DNA from: Labrenzia sp. 011
GTDB lineage: Bacteria > Pseudomonadota > Alphaproteobacteria > Rhizobiales > Stappiaceae
NCBI RefSeq assembly: GCF_003075075.1
Contig: NZ_QCYM01000002.1
Span: forward strand, 398,954 to 462,953
DNA length: 64,000 nt
Reading direction: 5' to 3'
Each line of letters begins with the position of its first letter. The first letter of the stretch is position 1. Under the pieces are notes generated by a model. It did not search any database. It had not been told where the DNA came from and was given only the letters and a program-made list of their open reading frames with translations. Position numbers and translations under genes: made by a program. Shown here one piece after another: positions 8,800 to 16,994 of the stretch.

Positions 8800-9645
8800 T
8801 CAGGAAAGAACGCCGTAGATCATCCGCACACCGGTGACGCCGAGGAACAGGGCAAAGACCAGCTTGAGTTTGGAGGAATCGATCGCGTGGGCGATTCTGG
8901 CGCCGAGCGGAGCCGTCAGGCTCGAGACGGGGATGATCAGCAGCAGACCGATCAGGTTGACGTAGCCGAGGGACAATGGCGGACGGCCTTCCACGCCCCA
9001 GCCGAAATAGATCGACAGCAAGGTCCCGGGTATGGCGATGATCAGGCCGATGGCAGCCGCGGTCCCGACCGCCTTGTGGATCGGATAATTGAAAAGGGTG
9101 AGTGTCGGAACGCCCAGCGTGCCGCCGCCGATGCCCATCATCACCGAGATACCGCCGATGAGGAAACCGAGCACTTCCTTCAGAGGACTTCCCGGCAGGC
9201 TATCGGCCAGGGCGGCGCTGTTCCTGCGGAACATCATGTTGGCGGAGACGGCCAGGGCGACGATACCGAAAACGAAGGTCAGCGCACCTCCGGAGATGTT
9301 GCCCGCCAGGGTGCCGCCGACGAGAACGCCCAGAGCGATGGCCCACCACCAGCGTTTCAGCAGATCCACATCCACACTGCCGCGCTTGTAATGGGCACGG
9401 GCGGAGGAGGTGCCGGTTGCCAGGATCGTGGCGAGCGATGTTCCGACCGCCACATGCATCAGCACCGAGGAGTCGATCTTCAGCGCGGTGAACATGTAGA
9501 AGAGCACCGGAACGATGACGATCCCGCCTCCCACACCGAGCAGTCCCGCGATGAGCCCCGCCACCAGACCTGTCGCCAGAAGGGCGGCGGCCAGCAGGCC
9601 AAGGGAGAAAAGACTGAGATCTTCCACGCTGAAATCCTTGTTCAC
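8800..9645 (-). CDS. TauE/SafE-family anion (sulfite) permease
   Basis: A 281-residue membrane protein with about eight hydrophobic helices and the two family repeats: GLIAGLLGVGGGIVIVPVL near the N-terminus and FLIGGISVMMGIGGGTLGVPTL in the middle. Family members export sulfite, sulfoacetate or other small anions; nothing nearby fixes the substrate. The start is a GTG at 9645, with no strong ribosome site. It appears to stand alone between azlC and a membrane protein gene, all on the minus strand. Confidence 0.88.
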   Translation of the reverse strand: MNKDFSVEDLSLFSLGLLAAALLATGLVAGLIAGLLGVGGGIVIVPVLFYMFTALKIDSSVLMHVAVGTSLATILATGTSSARAHYKRGSVDVDLLKRWWWAIALGVLVGGTLAGNISGGALTFVFGIVALAVSANMMFRRNSAALADSLPGSPLKEVLGFLIGGISVMMGIGGGTLGVPTLTLFNYPIHKAVGTAAAIGLIIAIPGTLLSIYFGWGVEGRPPLSLGYVNLIGLLLIIPVSSLTAPLGARIAHAIDSSKLKLVFALFLGVTGVRMIYGVLS

Positions 9646-9750
9646 GGCGGTTCACCCAAGCCCGACCCGCCAAATTCCGTCTCCAGCGCTTAGCCCAACG
9701 CGCGGAATTTTTCCAGCCGTCATTGCGGGCAATGTGTCGTGAGAGCGCGG

Positions 9751-9779
9751 TAAAGTGCCGGACCTCCGCCGGTCGGCAC
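9751..9779 (-). terminator. Terminator-like hairpin after the 9789 gene
   Basis: GTGCCG-G-ACC (9755-9764) pairs with GGTCGGCAC (9771-9779) leaving one bulge; on the minus strand CTTTACC follows. It lies just past the stop of the 9789-10274 gene. Confidence 0.5.
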
Positions 9780-9788
9780 GTCGCCTCT

Positions 9789-10274
9789 TCAGCTTGAGGG
9801 AGTATCCGGCCCCGACACGGGCGCGCAGCCGCGCAGGGCGAACAGGGCTCTGGTCAGCAGATCGCCGGCCTGCTCGAAGGCGGTCGCGGTAATCTGCGGT
9901 CCGGCGGCCCCCAGACCCTTGGCGGCCTGCCGGATGCCGGACAGGTTGCCGTTCAGCTCCACCAGTTGCCGGGTCAGGTCGCCGCGATTTCCCAGATCCG
10001 GGTCGGCGAGCTGCGCGGACAGGGTCGCGATCTGCCCTTCCAGGGAGTCCAGGCGGCTTTTGAACGCGGCGGGTGTTATCTGCAGTCGGGCCAGGGCTGC
10101 ACCGGTCACCTCCGCGGTGATCCGTTCACTTGCGGTATCCACGCGGTTCAGCACGACGATCACCAGAACGCAGGCGACTATGAGCAACACCGCCATTGCA
10201 TTGATCAAGGCCACCAGCAACTGGACGGGCAGCCTAATCAGTCTGTGTTTCAAGCTTCCTGCATCCTGTTGCAT
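9789..10274 (-). CDS. Hypothetical single-pass membrane protein with coiled-coil tail
   Basis: A 161-residue protein. A strongly hydrophobic helix at about residues 17-43 (LLVALINAMAVLLIVACVLVIVVL) anchors it. The remainder looks periplasmic and helical, with heptad-like spacing (LDSLEGQIATLSAQLADPD, RQLVELNGNLSGIRQAAKGL). The layout recalls small MCP-like or sensor-stalk proteins without a signalling domain. No family recognised. ATG 10274 has AAGGAA five to six bases upstream; an upstream ATG at 10304 has none. It is divergent from the gntR gene, with about 420 bases between. Confidence 0.7.
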   Translation of the reverse strand: MQQDAGSLKHRLIRLPVQLLVALINAMAVLLIVACVLVIVVLNRVDTASERITAEVTGAALARLQITPAAFKSRLDSLEGQIATLSAQLADPDLGNRGDLTRQLVELNGNLSGIRQAAKGLGAAGPQITATAFEQAGDLLTRALFALRGCAPVSGPDTPSS

Positions 10275-10504
10275 ATGCGTTCCTTTTGTCGGGACAGGTT
10301 TCATCCGAAGCAGTCCCGTCTTGTGAGCAGCGGTCTGCCGAGCTCATTCAGCCCCAAGGGGCGCCGGCATACAACTCCGTTTGCATAAGAGTTGCGGACA
10401 CGGTTTCCGGAAAGGCGGCTGCGGACGGACGGCACCGGCTGGAACCGTTTGGCACACCGGAAACCGCCCGTCTGCAGCGCAGGGTCGCAGACATTCGCCC
10501 CACA

Positions 10505-10516
10505 TCCTATAGAGGA
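10505..10516. promoter_or_regulatory. Operator-like palindrome 1 (GntR/UTRA)
   Basis: TCCTATAGAGGA is a near-palindrome and the first of three similar sites (10505, 10620, 10674) in the 420-base gap before the gntR gene. No gene lies in this gap; the region 10560-10660 is notably AT-rich and should hold the promoter. Confidence 0.5.
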
Positions 10517-10619
10517 GCAACCTTTTTCGTTCCTTCCTGCATAGCAGTTGGCCACTTCCGGCCGAAAATCCGCATCATTTTTGACCTTCATGATTATAAA
10601 ATATTCAAATCACCTCTAT

Positions 10620-10631
10620 TCCTATATAGGA
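10620..10631. promoter_or_regulatory. Operator-like palindrome 2 (GntR/UTRA)
   Basis: TCCTATATAGGA is a perfect 12-base palindrome and the best form of the TCCTA-K-A-K-AGGA pattern. It sits in the AT-rich promoter zone 63 bases before the gntR start. Confidence 0.6.
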
Positions 10632-10673
10632 CTTGATACGGTTCTGTTCTGATTTATAGTTCTTTCAAGGAAG

Positions 10674-10685
10674 TCCTAGAGAGGA
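10674..10685. promoter_or_regulatory. Operator-like palindrome 3, over the gntR ribosome site
   Basis: TCCTAGAGAGGA shares the pattern of the two upstream sites and overlaps the GAGAGGA ribosome binding site of the regulator gene. This position suggests autoregulation. Confidence 0.55.
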
Positions 10686-10693
10686 CATTGTTC

Positions 10694-11488
10694 ATGATGC
10701 AAAAATCGCTGCAAGTCGTTCCCGCAAGCAAATCGGGCGGCGCAAAGGCCAAGCACCGCAGGATCTCCGAAGAGATCCTGAGCGCCATCGAAAGCGGGCG
10801 CTGGCTGCCTGGTGACCGCCTGCCCGCGGAAGACCAGCTGGCCGTGGAAATGCAGGCCAGCCTGGGCACCGTGCAGCGGGCCCTGCGCTCCCTGGTTCAG
10901 ATGGGTGTGGTCGAGCGCCATCACGGCCGCGGCACTTTCGTGACCGGAGCACGCGCCCAGGAGGGCCAGTTGCGGCACTTCCGCTTCACCGCCGAGGGCG
11001 GCACGCAGCTTCTGCCGGTCTATTTCAAGATCGTCGGCATCGAGACCGTCCGGGAAAGCGGCCCCTGGAGCAGTTTTTTCGGCAAGCGCGAGGACAACTA
11101 CATTCACATCCACCGCCTGGTGAACGTGAATGACGAGTTCGATGTCTTCAGCGAGATCTATCTGCCCGCCAGCCGTTTTTCCGAAATCGCCGGCATGAGC
11201 GAAGCGACCCTGAACGGCGTGTCCTTCCGCGACTTCCTGACCGAACGTTTCAACGCACCGACAATCAACACGCATCAGACCATGGCCTGCCAGCCCCTGC
11301 CGCCACGGGTGACACGGGCGCTGAATGTGCCGCACGGCCAATACGGCATCGTCTGGTCCATTGGCGGACTGAGCTATCGCAACACCCCGATAACCTGGCA
11401 GCGGATTTTCGTGCCGCCGAGCGACAGGGTCATCGAGATCGTCCCCACGAACGCGGCCGAACAATCGCCGCTGCAGGAAGTGTTTTGA
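10694..11488 (+). CDS. GntR-family regulator with UTRA ligand domain (HutC subfamily)
   Basis: A 264-residue regulator. Residues about 18-85 form the winged helix (RRISEEILSAIESGRWLPGDRLPAEDQLA, then GTVQRALRSLVQMGVVERHHGRGTFV, the classic GntR recognition helix and wing). Residues 100-255 form a UTRA domain that binds a small effector. It precedes a TRAP transporter and a DUF3604 gene on the same strand and is their likely local regulator. ATG 10694 is chosen over TTG 10688 because GAGAGGA lies at good spacing. Three TCCTA-type palindromes upstream are its likely operators. The effector is unknown. Confidence 0.88.
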   Translation: MMQKSLQVVPASKSGGAKAKHRRISEEILSAIESGRWLPGDRLPAEDQLAVEMQASLGTVQRALRSLVQMGVVERHHGRGTFVTGARAQEGQLRHFRFTAEGGTQLLPVYFKIVGIETVRESGPWSSFFGKREDNYIHIHRLVNVNDEFDVFSEIYLPASRFSEIAGMSEATLNGVSFRDFLTERFNAPTINTHQTMACQPLPPRVTRALNVPHGQYGIVWSIGGLSYRNTPITWQRIFVPPSDRVIEIVPTNAAEQSPLQEVF

Positions 11489-11583
11489 CATGACGGCGCC
11501 CGTCCGGGCGCCGGGGAGAAAAACGAGAATGGGCACTGAAGCCCATCATGCGGATTTTTCAAACGCAGACAGGAGCACCTTCC

Positions 11584-12624
11584 ATGAACCTGACATACCC
11601 TTCTTCCGGCAGCTTGACCGGCAAACTGTTTCGCAGCGCACGAACCGCCGTCACGGCTGTTTGCCTCGGCCTGATCACCCTGGGCGCGGCAGGCGCCGAC
11701 GATTATCCGGATATGACCCTGAAATTCGGGCATCCCTATAACGAAAATCATCCGCTCGCCCAGGGCGCGCAGAAGTTCGCGGACGAGATCGGCGAAAAGA
11801 CCGACGGAAAGATCAAGATCCAAGTCTATCCGAACAGCACGATCGGTTCGTCCCGCGAACTCGTGGAAGCGGCGCAGATCGGTGTGGTCGACTTCGCCCT
11901 TGTGCCGACCACCAATGTGGCCAGCTTCTACTCGCCGCTGGACATCTTCTATCTCCCCTTCCTCTTCCGTGACAGCGCGCACGCCTATGCGGTCTCCGAC
12001 GGACCGGTCGGCCAGTCGCTCTATGAAGGCCTGCAGAAGGCAACCGGCATCCACACGCTCGCCATGTACGAAAGCGGTTTCCGGACCATCACGACGCGCG
12101 AAACAAAAGTCGAAATGCCCGACGACATGAAGGGCATCAAGTTTCGCGTCGTGAACAACCCGCTCAACGTGGCCACCTTCAAGGCCCTTGGTGCCAACCC
12201 GACGCCGATGGCGCTTTCGGAAGTCTTCACCGGGCTGCAGCAGGGCACGGTCGACGGGCAGGACAACCCGGTGGGCAACGTCAAGGCCTTCGGCTTCGAC
12301 AAGGTACAGGGCAACATCACCCTGTCCCGCCACCAGTGGGCCGGTATCATGTTCCTCGCCAGCGACAGGCTGTGGCAGTCCGCCCCGGACAACGTGAAGG
12401 AGCTGTTCTCGCAGACCGCCCTCGAGACCCAGGACTGGGAGCGCGAGGCCCTGAATGCGGTGGAAGCCTCCTACCTGAAGGAAATGGAAGGCGACGGGAT
12501 GACCGTCACCCGCCTGACACCGGAGCAGGCCGCCGCCTTTCAGGCCGCCATGGAGCCGGTCTGGAACGAATACCGCGAGAAGATCGGTGCGGAGCTGATC
12601 CAGTCCGCAGTCGACACGAAGTAA
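11584..12624 (+). CDS. dctP: TRAP transporter substrate-binding protein (DctP family)
   Basis: A 346-residue periplasmic binding protein. A signal peptide spans about residues 1-37, ending GLITLGAAGADD. The mature protein starts with LKFGHPYNENHPLAQGAQKFADEI, standard for DctP. FRVVNNPLNVATFKALGANPTPMALSEVF contains the conserved arginine that usually binds a ligand carboxylate, and GLQQGTVDGQDNP is the family signature. This suggests an organic acid substrate such as a sugar acid or keto acid. ATG 11584 has AGGAG eight bases upstream. A hairpin of GGCGCC repeats lies between it and gntR. First gene of the dctPQM set. Confidence 0.93.
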   Translation: MNLTYPSSGSLTGKLFRSARTAVTAVCLGLITLGAAGADDYPDMTLKFGHPYNENHPLAQGAQKFADEIGEKTDGKIKIQVYPNSTIGSSRELVEAAQIGVVDFALVPTTNVASFYSPLDIFYLPFLFRDSAHAYAVSDGPVGQSLYEGLQKATGIHTLAMYESGFRTITTRETKVEMPDDMKGIKFRVVNNPLNVATFKALGANPTPMALSEVFTGLQQGTVDGQDNPVGNVKAFGFDKVQGNITLSRHQWAGIMFLASDRLWQSAPDNVKELFSQTALETQDWEREALNAVEASYLKEMEGDGMTVTRLTPEQAAAFQAAMEPVWNEYREKIGAELIQSAVDTK

Positions 12625-12656
12625 TCGGCGAAACCACCGGCAGGGAAATTCACGTC

Positions 12657-13157
12657 ATGCAGGTCATCAGGAAAATCCTCGACCTCTCCGAAACCACCCT
12701 GTCGGTGGTATGCGTCCTGAGCTTCGTCGCGATGTTCGTTCTCGGCATCGCGACCGTGGTCTTCCGCTTCATCATCGAGAGTTCGCTGGCCTTTCCCGAC
12801 GAGCTCATCCGCTATCTCTTCATCTGGATGATCAGCCTCGGGTCGGCCGTCGCGCTGCGGCGGAAACTTCACGCGGCGATCGGGGTGGTCGTTTCGCGTC
12901 TCCCCCTCGCGCTGCACCGCGCGGCCGTGGTGAGCGCCACGCTGCTCGGCATCGTGTTCTTCGCGCTGATCCTGGTCAACAGCCTCCGGCTGACCCTGCG
13001 GGTCCAGACGCAGATTTCACCCGCGCTGGAAATCTCCATGGCCTGGGTTTACGGCGCCATTCCGGTCGGGATGGCCTTTCTCATTCTCTATTCGCTGGAA
13101 CTTGCCGTGAAGCAGCTCAGGGCGCCCGCCGCCGAGCTGCTTGCGGAAAGCCAGTAA
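12657..13157 (+). CDS. dctQ: TRAP transporter small permease (DctQ family)
   Basis: A 166-residue membrane protein with four hydrophobic helices. Family cues are the first helix TTLSVVCVLSFVAMFVL, FPDELIRYLFIWMISLGSAVALRRKLHAAI (the DctQ hallmark: ExxRYxFxWxxxLGxAxAxRxxxH) and WVYGAIPVGMAFL. It pairs with DctM. ATG 12657 follows AGGGA; longer readings upstream in this frame run over the end of dctP and are not real. It lies 32 bases after dctP and 30 bases before dctM. Confidence 0.9.
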   Translation: MQVIRKILDLSETTLSVVCVLSFVAMFVLGIATVVFRFIIESSLAFPDELIRYLFIWMISLGSAVALRRKLHAAIGVVVSRLPLALHRAAVVSATLLGIVFFALILVNSLRLTLRVQTQISPALEISMAWVYGAIPVGMAFLILYSLELAVKQLRAPAAELLAESQ

Positions 13158-13187
13158 GCCCATTTCAGCCGGGACGGTCAGACAGCC

Positions 13188-14459
13188 ATGGTAACAGCCG
13201 CGATTTTCGGATCCCTTATCCTGCTCATGCTCATCCGCACGCCGATCGCGGTGGCGCTGGGCCTGTCGAGCGTCCTGGGGCTGGTGCTCAGCGGCATCGA
13301 TCTGCAGATCGCCGCACAGCGCATGCTGTCGACGAACAATTCCTTCCCGCTGCTGGCGATTCCCTTTTTCATCCTTGCCGGCGAAATCATGTCGACCGGC
13401 GGCATGTCCCGCCGGCTGGTCAACTTCGCCGGATCGCTTGTGGGGCATCTGACCGGCGGTCTCGGCGCCGTCGCCATTCTCGGCTCCAGCTTCTTTGCCG
13501 CCCTGTCCGGATCGAACGCGGCCACGGTCGCGGCGATTGGCGGCGTGATGAACGGGCCGATGGAGGAAAAGGGCTATCGCCCCCAGTACACCGCCGCCAC
13601 CATCGCCGCGGCCGGCGTCACCGGCATGATCATTCCGCCGAGCATCCTGCTCATTCTGTACGGTGTCGTCACCGGGGTCTCCATCGCCGACCTGTTCCTC
13701 GCGGGCATGGTGCCGGGGATCGTGATCTGCGCCAGCATGCTGGCCCTGAACTGGTTCATCACCCGGCGGGAAGGCATCGAGAAGACCGAGTTTCAGGGAC
13801 TGCCGGGCATATGGGACAGTTTCCGTGCCGCCTTCCTGCCGCTCCTGATGCCGGTCATCATCCTGTCCGGCATCTACGGCGGCATCTTCACCCCGACCGA
13901 AGCGGCCATCGTTGCCGTGCTCTACGGCCTGGTCGTCGGCTGCCTCTACAGGGAACTGACGCTGACCGATCTCTACAGGGCGTTCTACAAGGCGGTGCTG
14001 TCCTCCGCCGTGGTGATGTTCATCATGAATTCCGCAGGTGTCTTTGCCTGGCTGGTCACGATCAACCAGATCCCGCAAAGCATTTCCGCCTATCTGGCCG
14101 AAGTGGCAGGCGGGCCGATCGTCTATCTGCTTCTGGTGAACGTCTTCCTGCTGTTCGTGGGCTGCATCATGAATGCCGCCGCCGCCATCGTCATCTTCAC
14201 CTCCATCCTCTATCCGGCGGCGATGAGCTTCGGCATCGATCCGGTGCTTTTCGGCATCATCGTCTCGGTGAACCTGAGCATCGGCACCGTCACGCCGCCG
14301 CTCGGCGTCGACCTCTTCATTGCCTCGGCCATCACCAAGGTCCCCATCGAGAAGATCGTGACCACGATCTGGCCCTATATCGGCGTGCTGCTCCTCGATC
14401 TTCTGATCATCACCTACTACCCGTCCGTTTCCCTGTTTCCTGTCTGGCTGTTCGGCTGA
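13188..14459 (+). CDS. dctM: TRAP transporter large permease (DctM family)
   Basis: A 423-residue membrane protein with about twelve hydrophobic helices, the sodium-coupled transport subunit. Family motifs include FPLLAIPFFILAGEIMSTGGMSRRLV in outline, SSFFAALSGSNAATVAAIGGVM, and MIIPPSILLILYGV. The C-terminus holds NLSIGTVTPPLGVDLF. Complete and of normal length. Together with dctP and dctQ it makes a full TRAP system, so nothing is missing for transport. Confidence 0.93.
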   Translation: MVTAAIFGSLILLMLIRTPIAVALGLSSVLGLVLSGIDLQIAAQRMLSTNNSFPLLAIPFFILAGEIMSTGGMSRRLVNFAGSLVGHLTGGLGAVAILGSSFFAALSGSNAATVAAIGGVMNGPMEEKGYRPQYTAATIAAAGVTGMIIPPSILLILYGVVTGVSIADLFLAGMVPGIVICASMLALNWFITRREGIEKTEFQGLPGIWDSFRAAFLPLLMPVIILSGIYGGIFTPTEAAIVAVLYGLVVGCLYRELTLTDLYRAFYKAVLSSAVVMFIMNSAGVFAWLVTINQIPQSISAYLAEVAGGPIVYLLLVNVFLLFVGCIMNAAAAIVIFTSILYPAAMSFGIDPVLFGIIVSVNLSIGTVTPPLGVDLFIASAITKVPIEKIVTTIWPYIGVLLLDLLIITYYPSVSLFPVWLFG

Positions 14460-14511
14460 GCGTGACCTGACGCACCCCTCGGCCAACCGATCAACAAAAA
14501 GAAGGTGTCAA

Positions 14512-16842
14512 ATGTCTGCCAGCCCATCAGCGACCGATTTCCAGGACCGTCCCTGGGAGGCCATGAACAGCGGTGTGATCCGCGACCCGATCAGCCCTTC
14601 CCTTCTCGGACATGCGACCATCGCGCCGGCCGGCGAATTCGTTGCGGGGTCCTATGCGTCCTTCACCCTCGTCTATACGGCAGGGACCTTCGGCGTCGAC
14701 GATTCCGGCAGTCTGAGGGTGTGCTTCCGCTTCGCCTCCGATCAGGGCAATCCCCAGTTCGACAATCCGTCCGGCGCCAACTACTGCACCGTGGAAGCCT
14801 CCAACGGAGCCGTGCTGCAGCTCCGCTGGGATCCGAAGGGCAATGTGCGCCCCTGGGACCGCACGCTCTGGATCAAGGTGGTGAAGGGCTTCCTGCAGGA
14901 GGGCGACAGCATCACCATCCGCTTCGGCGTCACGGATCACGGCGGGCCGGGCATGCGGCTGCAGACCTTCTGCGAGGAGACGTTCGAATTCAGGGTGCTG
15001 GTCGACCCGATCGCCACATTCAATTTCCAGACCCTTCCGGTCCAGCCGATGATCTCCATCGTTCCGGGACCGGCCGTCAAATATGCCGCCGTCATGCCGA
15101 CCCTGCGCCGGCCTGGCGAGACGTTTTCGCTGAAGATCAAGGGCGAGGACACATGGGGCAATCCGACGGACCGCTGGTCCGGGAAACTATATCTGGAAGC
15201 CGACGGCCCGCTTGCCGGGCTTCCGGACAGCGTCGACATGACAGACGGCACCTTCGGCATCACGATCGGCGGCCTTTCCCTGAAAGAGCCCGGCAAGGCG
15301 GCCGTGATCATCAGGGATGAAAGCGGCAGCATCGTCGCGCGGACCAGCCCGGTGATCGCCGAAGACCGCGAGCTGGTGCACTTCTGGGGCGACATGCATG
15401 GCCAGTCGGAAGAGACCATCGGCACCAACAGCGCCTATGGTTATTTCGCCTTCGCCCGCGACAGGGCCTGGGTGGATGCCTGCGGCCACCAGGGCAATGA
15501 TTTCCAGATCACCGACAGGTTCTGGGCCGAACTGAACCGGATCACCGCCGAGTTCGATGACCCGGGCACATTCGTCGCCATGCCGGGCTACGAATGGTCC
15601 GGCAACACCGCCCTGGGCGGCGACCGGAACGTCTTCTTTCCCACCGACGACCGCATTATCCGGCGCTCCTCCCACGCGCTGGTCGAGGACACGACCACAG
15701 CCGATACCGACTGTTTCACCGCCGGCGAGCTGTTTCAGGCCTTCGCCGAGAACGGTGAGACCGACGTGGTGTGCTACGCCCACTGTGGCGGACGCTATGC
15801 GGATATCGGCCTTGCTCACGACGGGCGTTTCGAAAGATCCGTCGAGGTCCATTCCTCCTGGGGAACCTTCGAATGGCTGCTGCATGATGCGCTGAAATTC
15901 GGCTACCGCGTCGGTGTGGTGTGCAATTCGGACGGGCACAAGGGCCGTCCCGGCGCCAGCTACCCCGGGGCGGGCAAATTCGGCGCAATCGGCGGCCTCA
16001 CCTGCTTCAACACCGCGGAGCTGAGCCGGGAGGCGCTTCTCGACTGCATGCGCAAGCGGCGCCATTACGGCACCACCGGCGGCGACGGCGGACGCATGGC
16101 CATCAGCCTGGAGGCCTGTTTCAGCGAGGAGGCCGCCCTGTATCACGACGATCCGAAGCTGTTCGACAGCGCGCCGGTTGCCGCGCGCACGGCGATGATG
16201 GGCGATATCGTTCACCTGCCCGCCGGCGAGATGGAGCTGAAGGTTTCCGTCGACAGCAATTCCCCGATCCTGAAGATCGACCTCTTCAACGGTCTCGACC
16301 TGGTGGAGACCATACGACCCTACGCGCAGGAGGACCTGGGCGCGCGTCTGAGGCTGCACTGGGAAGGGGCGGAATACCGGGGCCGGTTCCGGGAAGTCAT
16401 CTGGGACGGCAAGGCGTCGGTCTCCGGAAACAGCATCACGGACTTCACGCCGGTCAATTTCTTCAACCCGGACAAGAGGATCGATGCGCTCAGTGCGACG
16501 GAGATCAGCTGGAAGGCGTTGACGACCGGCAATTTCGGCGGGGCCGATCTCTATCTGACCTCAGCAGACGCAGGGACGATTTCGGTGAAGACGCCGCTTG
16601 TGTCCTTCGTTCTGCCCATCGCCGACATCGGACTGGACGAACTGACCTTCGATGCCTCCGGAGAGTTGCCGCGTTTCCTGAAGATCTGCCGGCTTCCACT
16701 TAGCAACCCGCACCGCTCCCTCGCCTTCTCTCGCCCCGTTGCACTGAAGGCCGAGGGCGACAATCCGATATATGTCCGCGTCGAGCTCGAGGATGGCACC
16801 CGCGCCTGGACGAGCCCGATGTATGTCTACCGGTCGAATTGA
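14512..16842 (+). CDS. DUF3604-family, PHP-like metal-dependent protein
   Basis: A 776-residue protein without signal peptide. The first 280 residues are beta-rich, with immunoglobulin-like segments. From residue 290 it has a metallo-hydrolase-like core: GDMHGQ (D294, H296), GHQGNDF, GYEWSG, YAHCGGRY, EVHSSWGTFEW and NSDGHKGRPG (D474, H476). These His/Asp clusters resemble the metal sites of PHP-fold hydrolases, to which DUF3604 is distantly related. Function unknown. It lies 52 bases downstream of dctM on the same strand, so it probably acts on the imported compound or its product. ATG 14512 follows GAAGG. The C-terminal 150 residues are again beta-rich. Confidence 0.8.
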   Translation: MSASPSATDFQDRPWEAMNSGVIRDPISPSLLGHATIAPAGEFVAGSYASFTLVYTAGTFGVDDSGSLRVCFRFASDQGNPQFDNPSGANYCTVEASNGAVLQLRWDPKGNVRPWDRTLWIKVVKGFLQEGDSITIRFGVTDHGGPGMRLQTFCEETFEFRVLVDPIATFNFQTLPVQPMISIVPGPAVKYAAVMPTLRRPGETFSLKIKGEDTWGNPTDRWSGKLYLEADGPLAGLPDSVDMTDGTFGITIGGLSLKEPGKAAVIIRDESGSIVARTSPVIAEDRELVHFWGDMHGQSEETIGTNSAYGYFAFARDRAWVDACGHQGNDFQITDRFWAELNRITAEFDDPGTFVAMPGYEWSGNTALGGDRNVFFPTDDRIIRRSSHALVEDTTTADTDCFTAGELFQAFAENGETDVVCYAHCGGRYADIGLAHDGRFERSVEVHSSWGTFEWLLHDALKFGYRVGVVCNSDGHKGRPGASYPGAGKFGAIGGLTCFNTAELSREALLDCMRKRRHYGTTGGDGGRMAISLEACFSEEAALYHDDPKLFDSAPVAARTAMMGDIVHLPAGEMELKVSVDSNSPILKIDLFNGLDLVETIRPYAQEDLGARLRLHWEGAEYRGRFREVIWDGKASVSGNSITDFTPVNFFNPDKRIDALSATEISWKALTTGNFGGADLYLTSADAGTISVKTPLVSFVLPIADIGLDELTFDASGELPRFLKICRLPLSNPHRSLAFSRPVALKAEGDNPIYVRVELEDGTRAWTSPMYVYRSN

Positions 16843-16958
16843 GGGTGCATGTCGGGTGGAGCCCTTGCCCCGGCCTGGCCGTCACCGCAGCGAGCAATGA
16901 CGGCGCAGACAGGGCTTTCATTCCAGCCCGCTCGCTGTGAACGGCCCGGATAGGAGAA

Positions 16959-16979
16959 GCACAGGCGATGTGCCTGTGC
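16959..16979 (-). terminator. Hairpin downstream of DUF1254 gene (copy 1)
   Basis: GCACAGGC/GCCTGTGC arms around a 5-base loop, 16 bases past the stop on the minus strand. A hairpin also follows the paralogue at 59543. T-run weak. Confidence 0.45.
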
Positions 16980-16994
16980 CTCCCGGTGCCTGTC

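Noticed and set aside
11494..11513. GGCGCCCG/CGGGCGCC hairpin between gntR and dctP as a terminator.
   Set aside because: The loop is too tight and no T-run follows; dctP reads through as part of the same unit. At most an mRNA processing or stabilising element.
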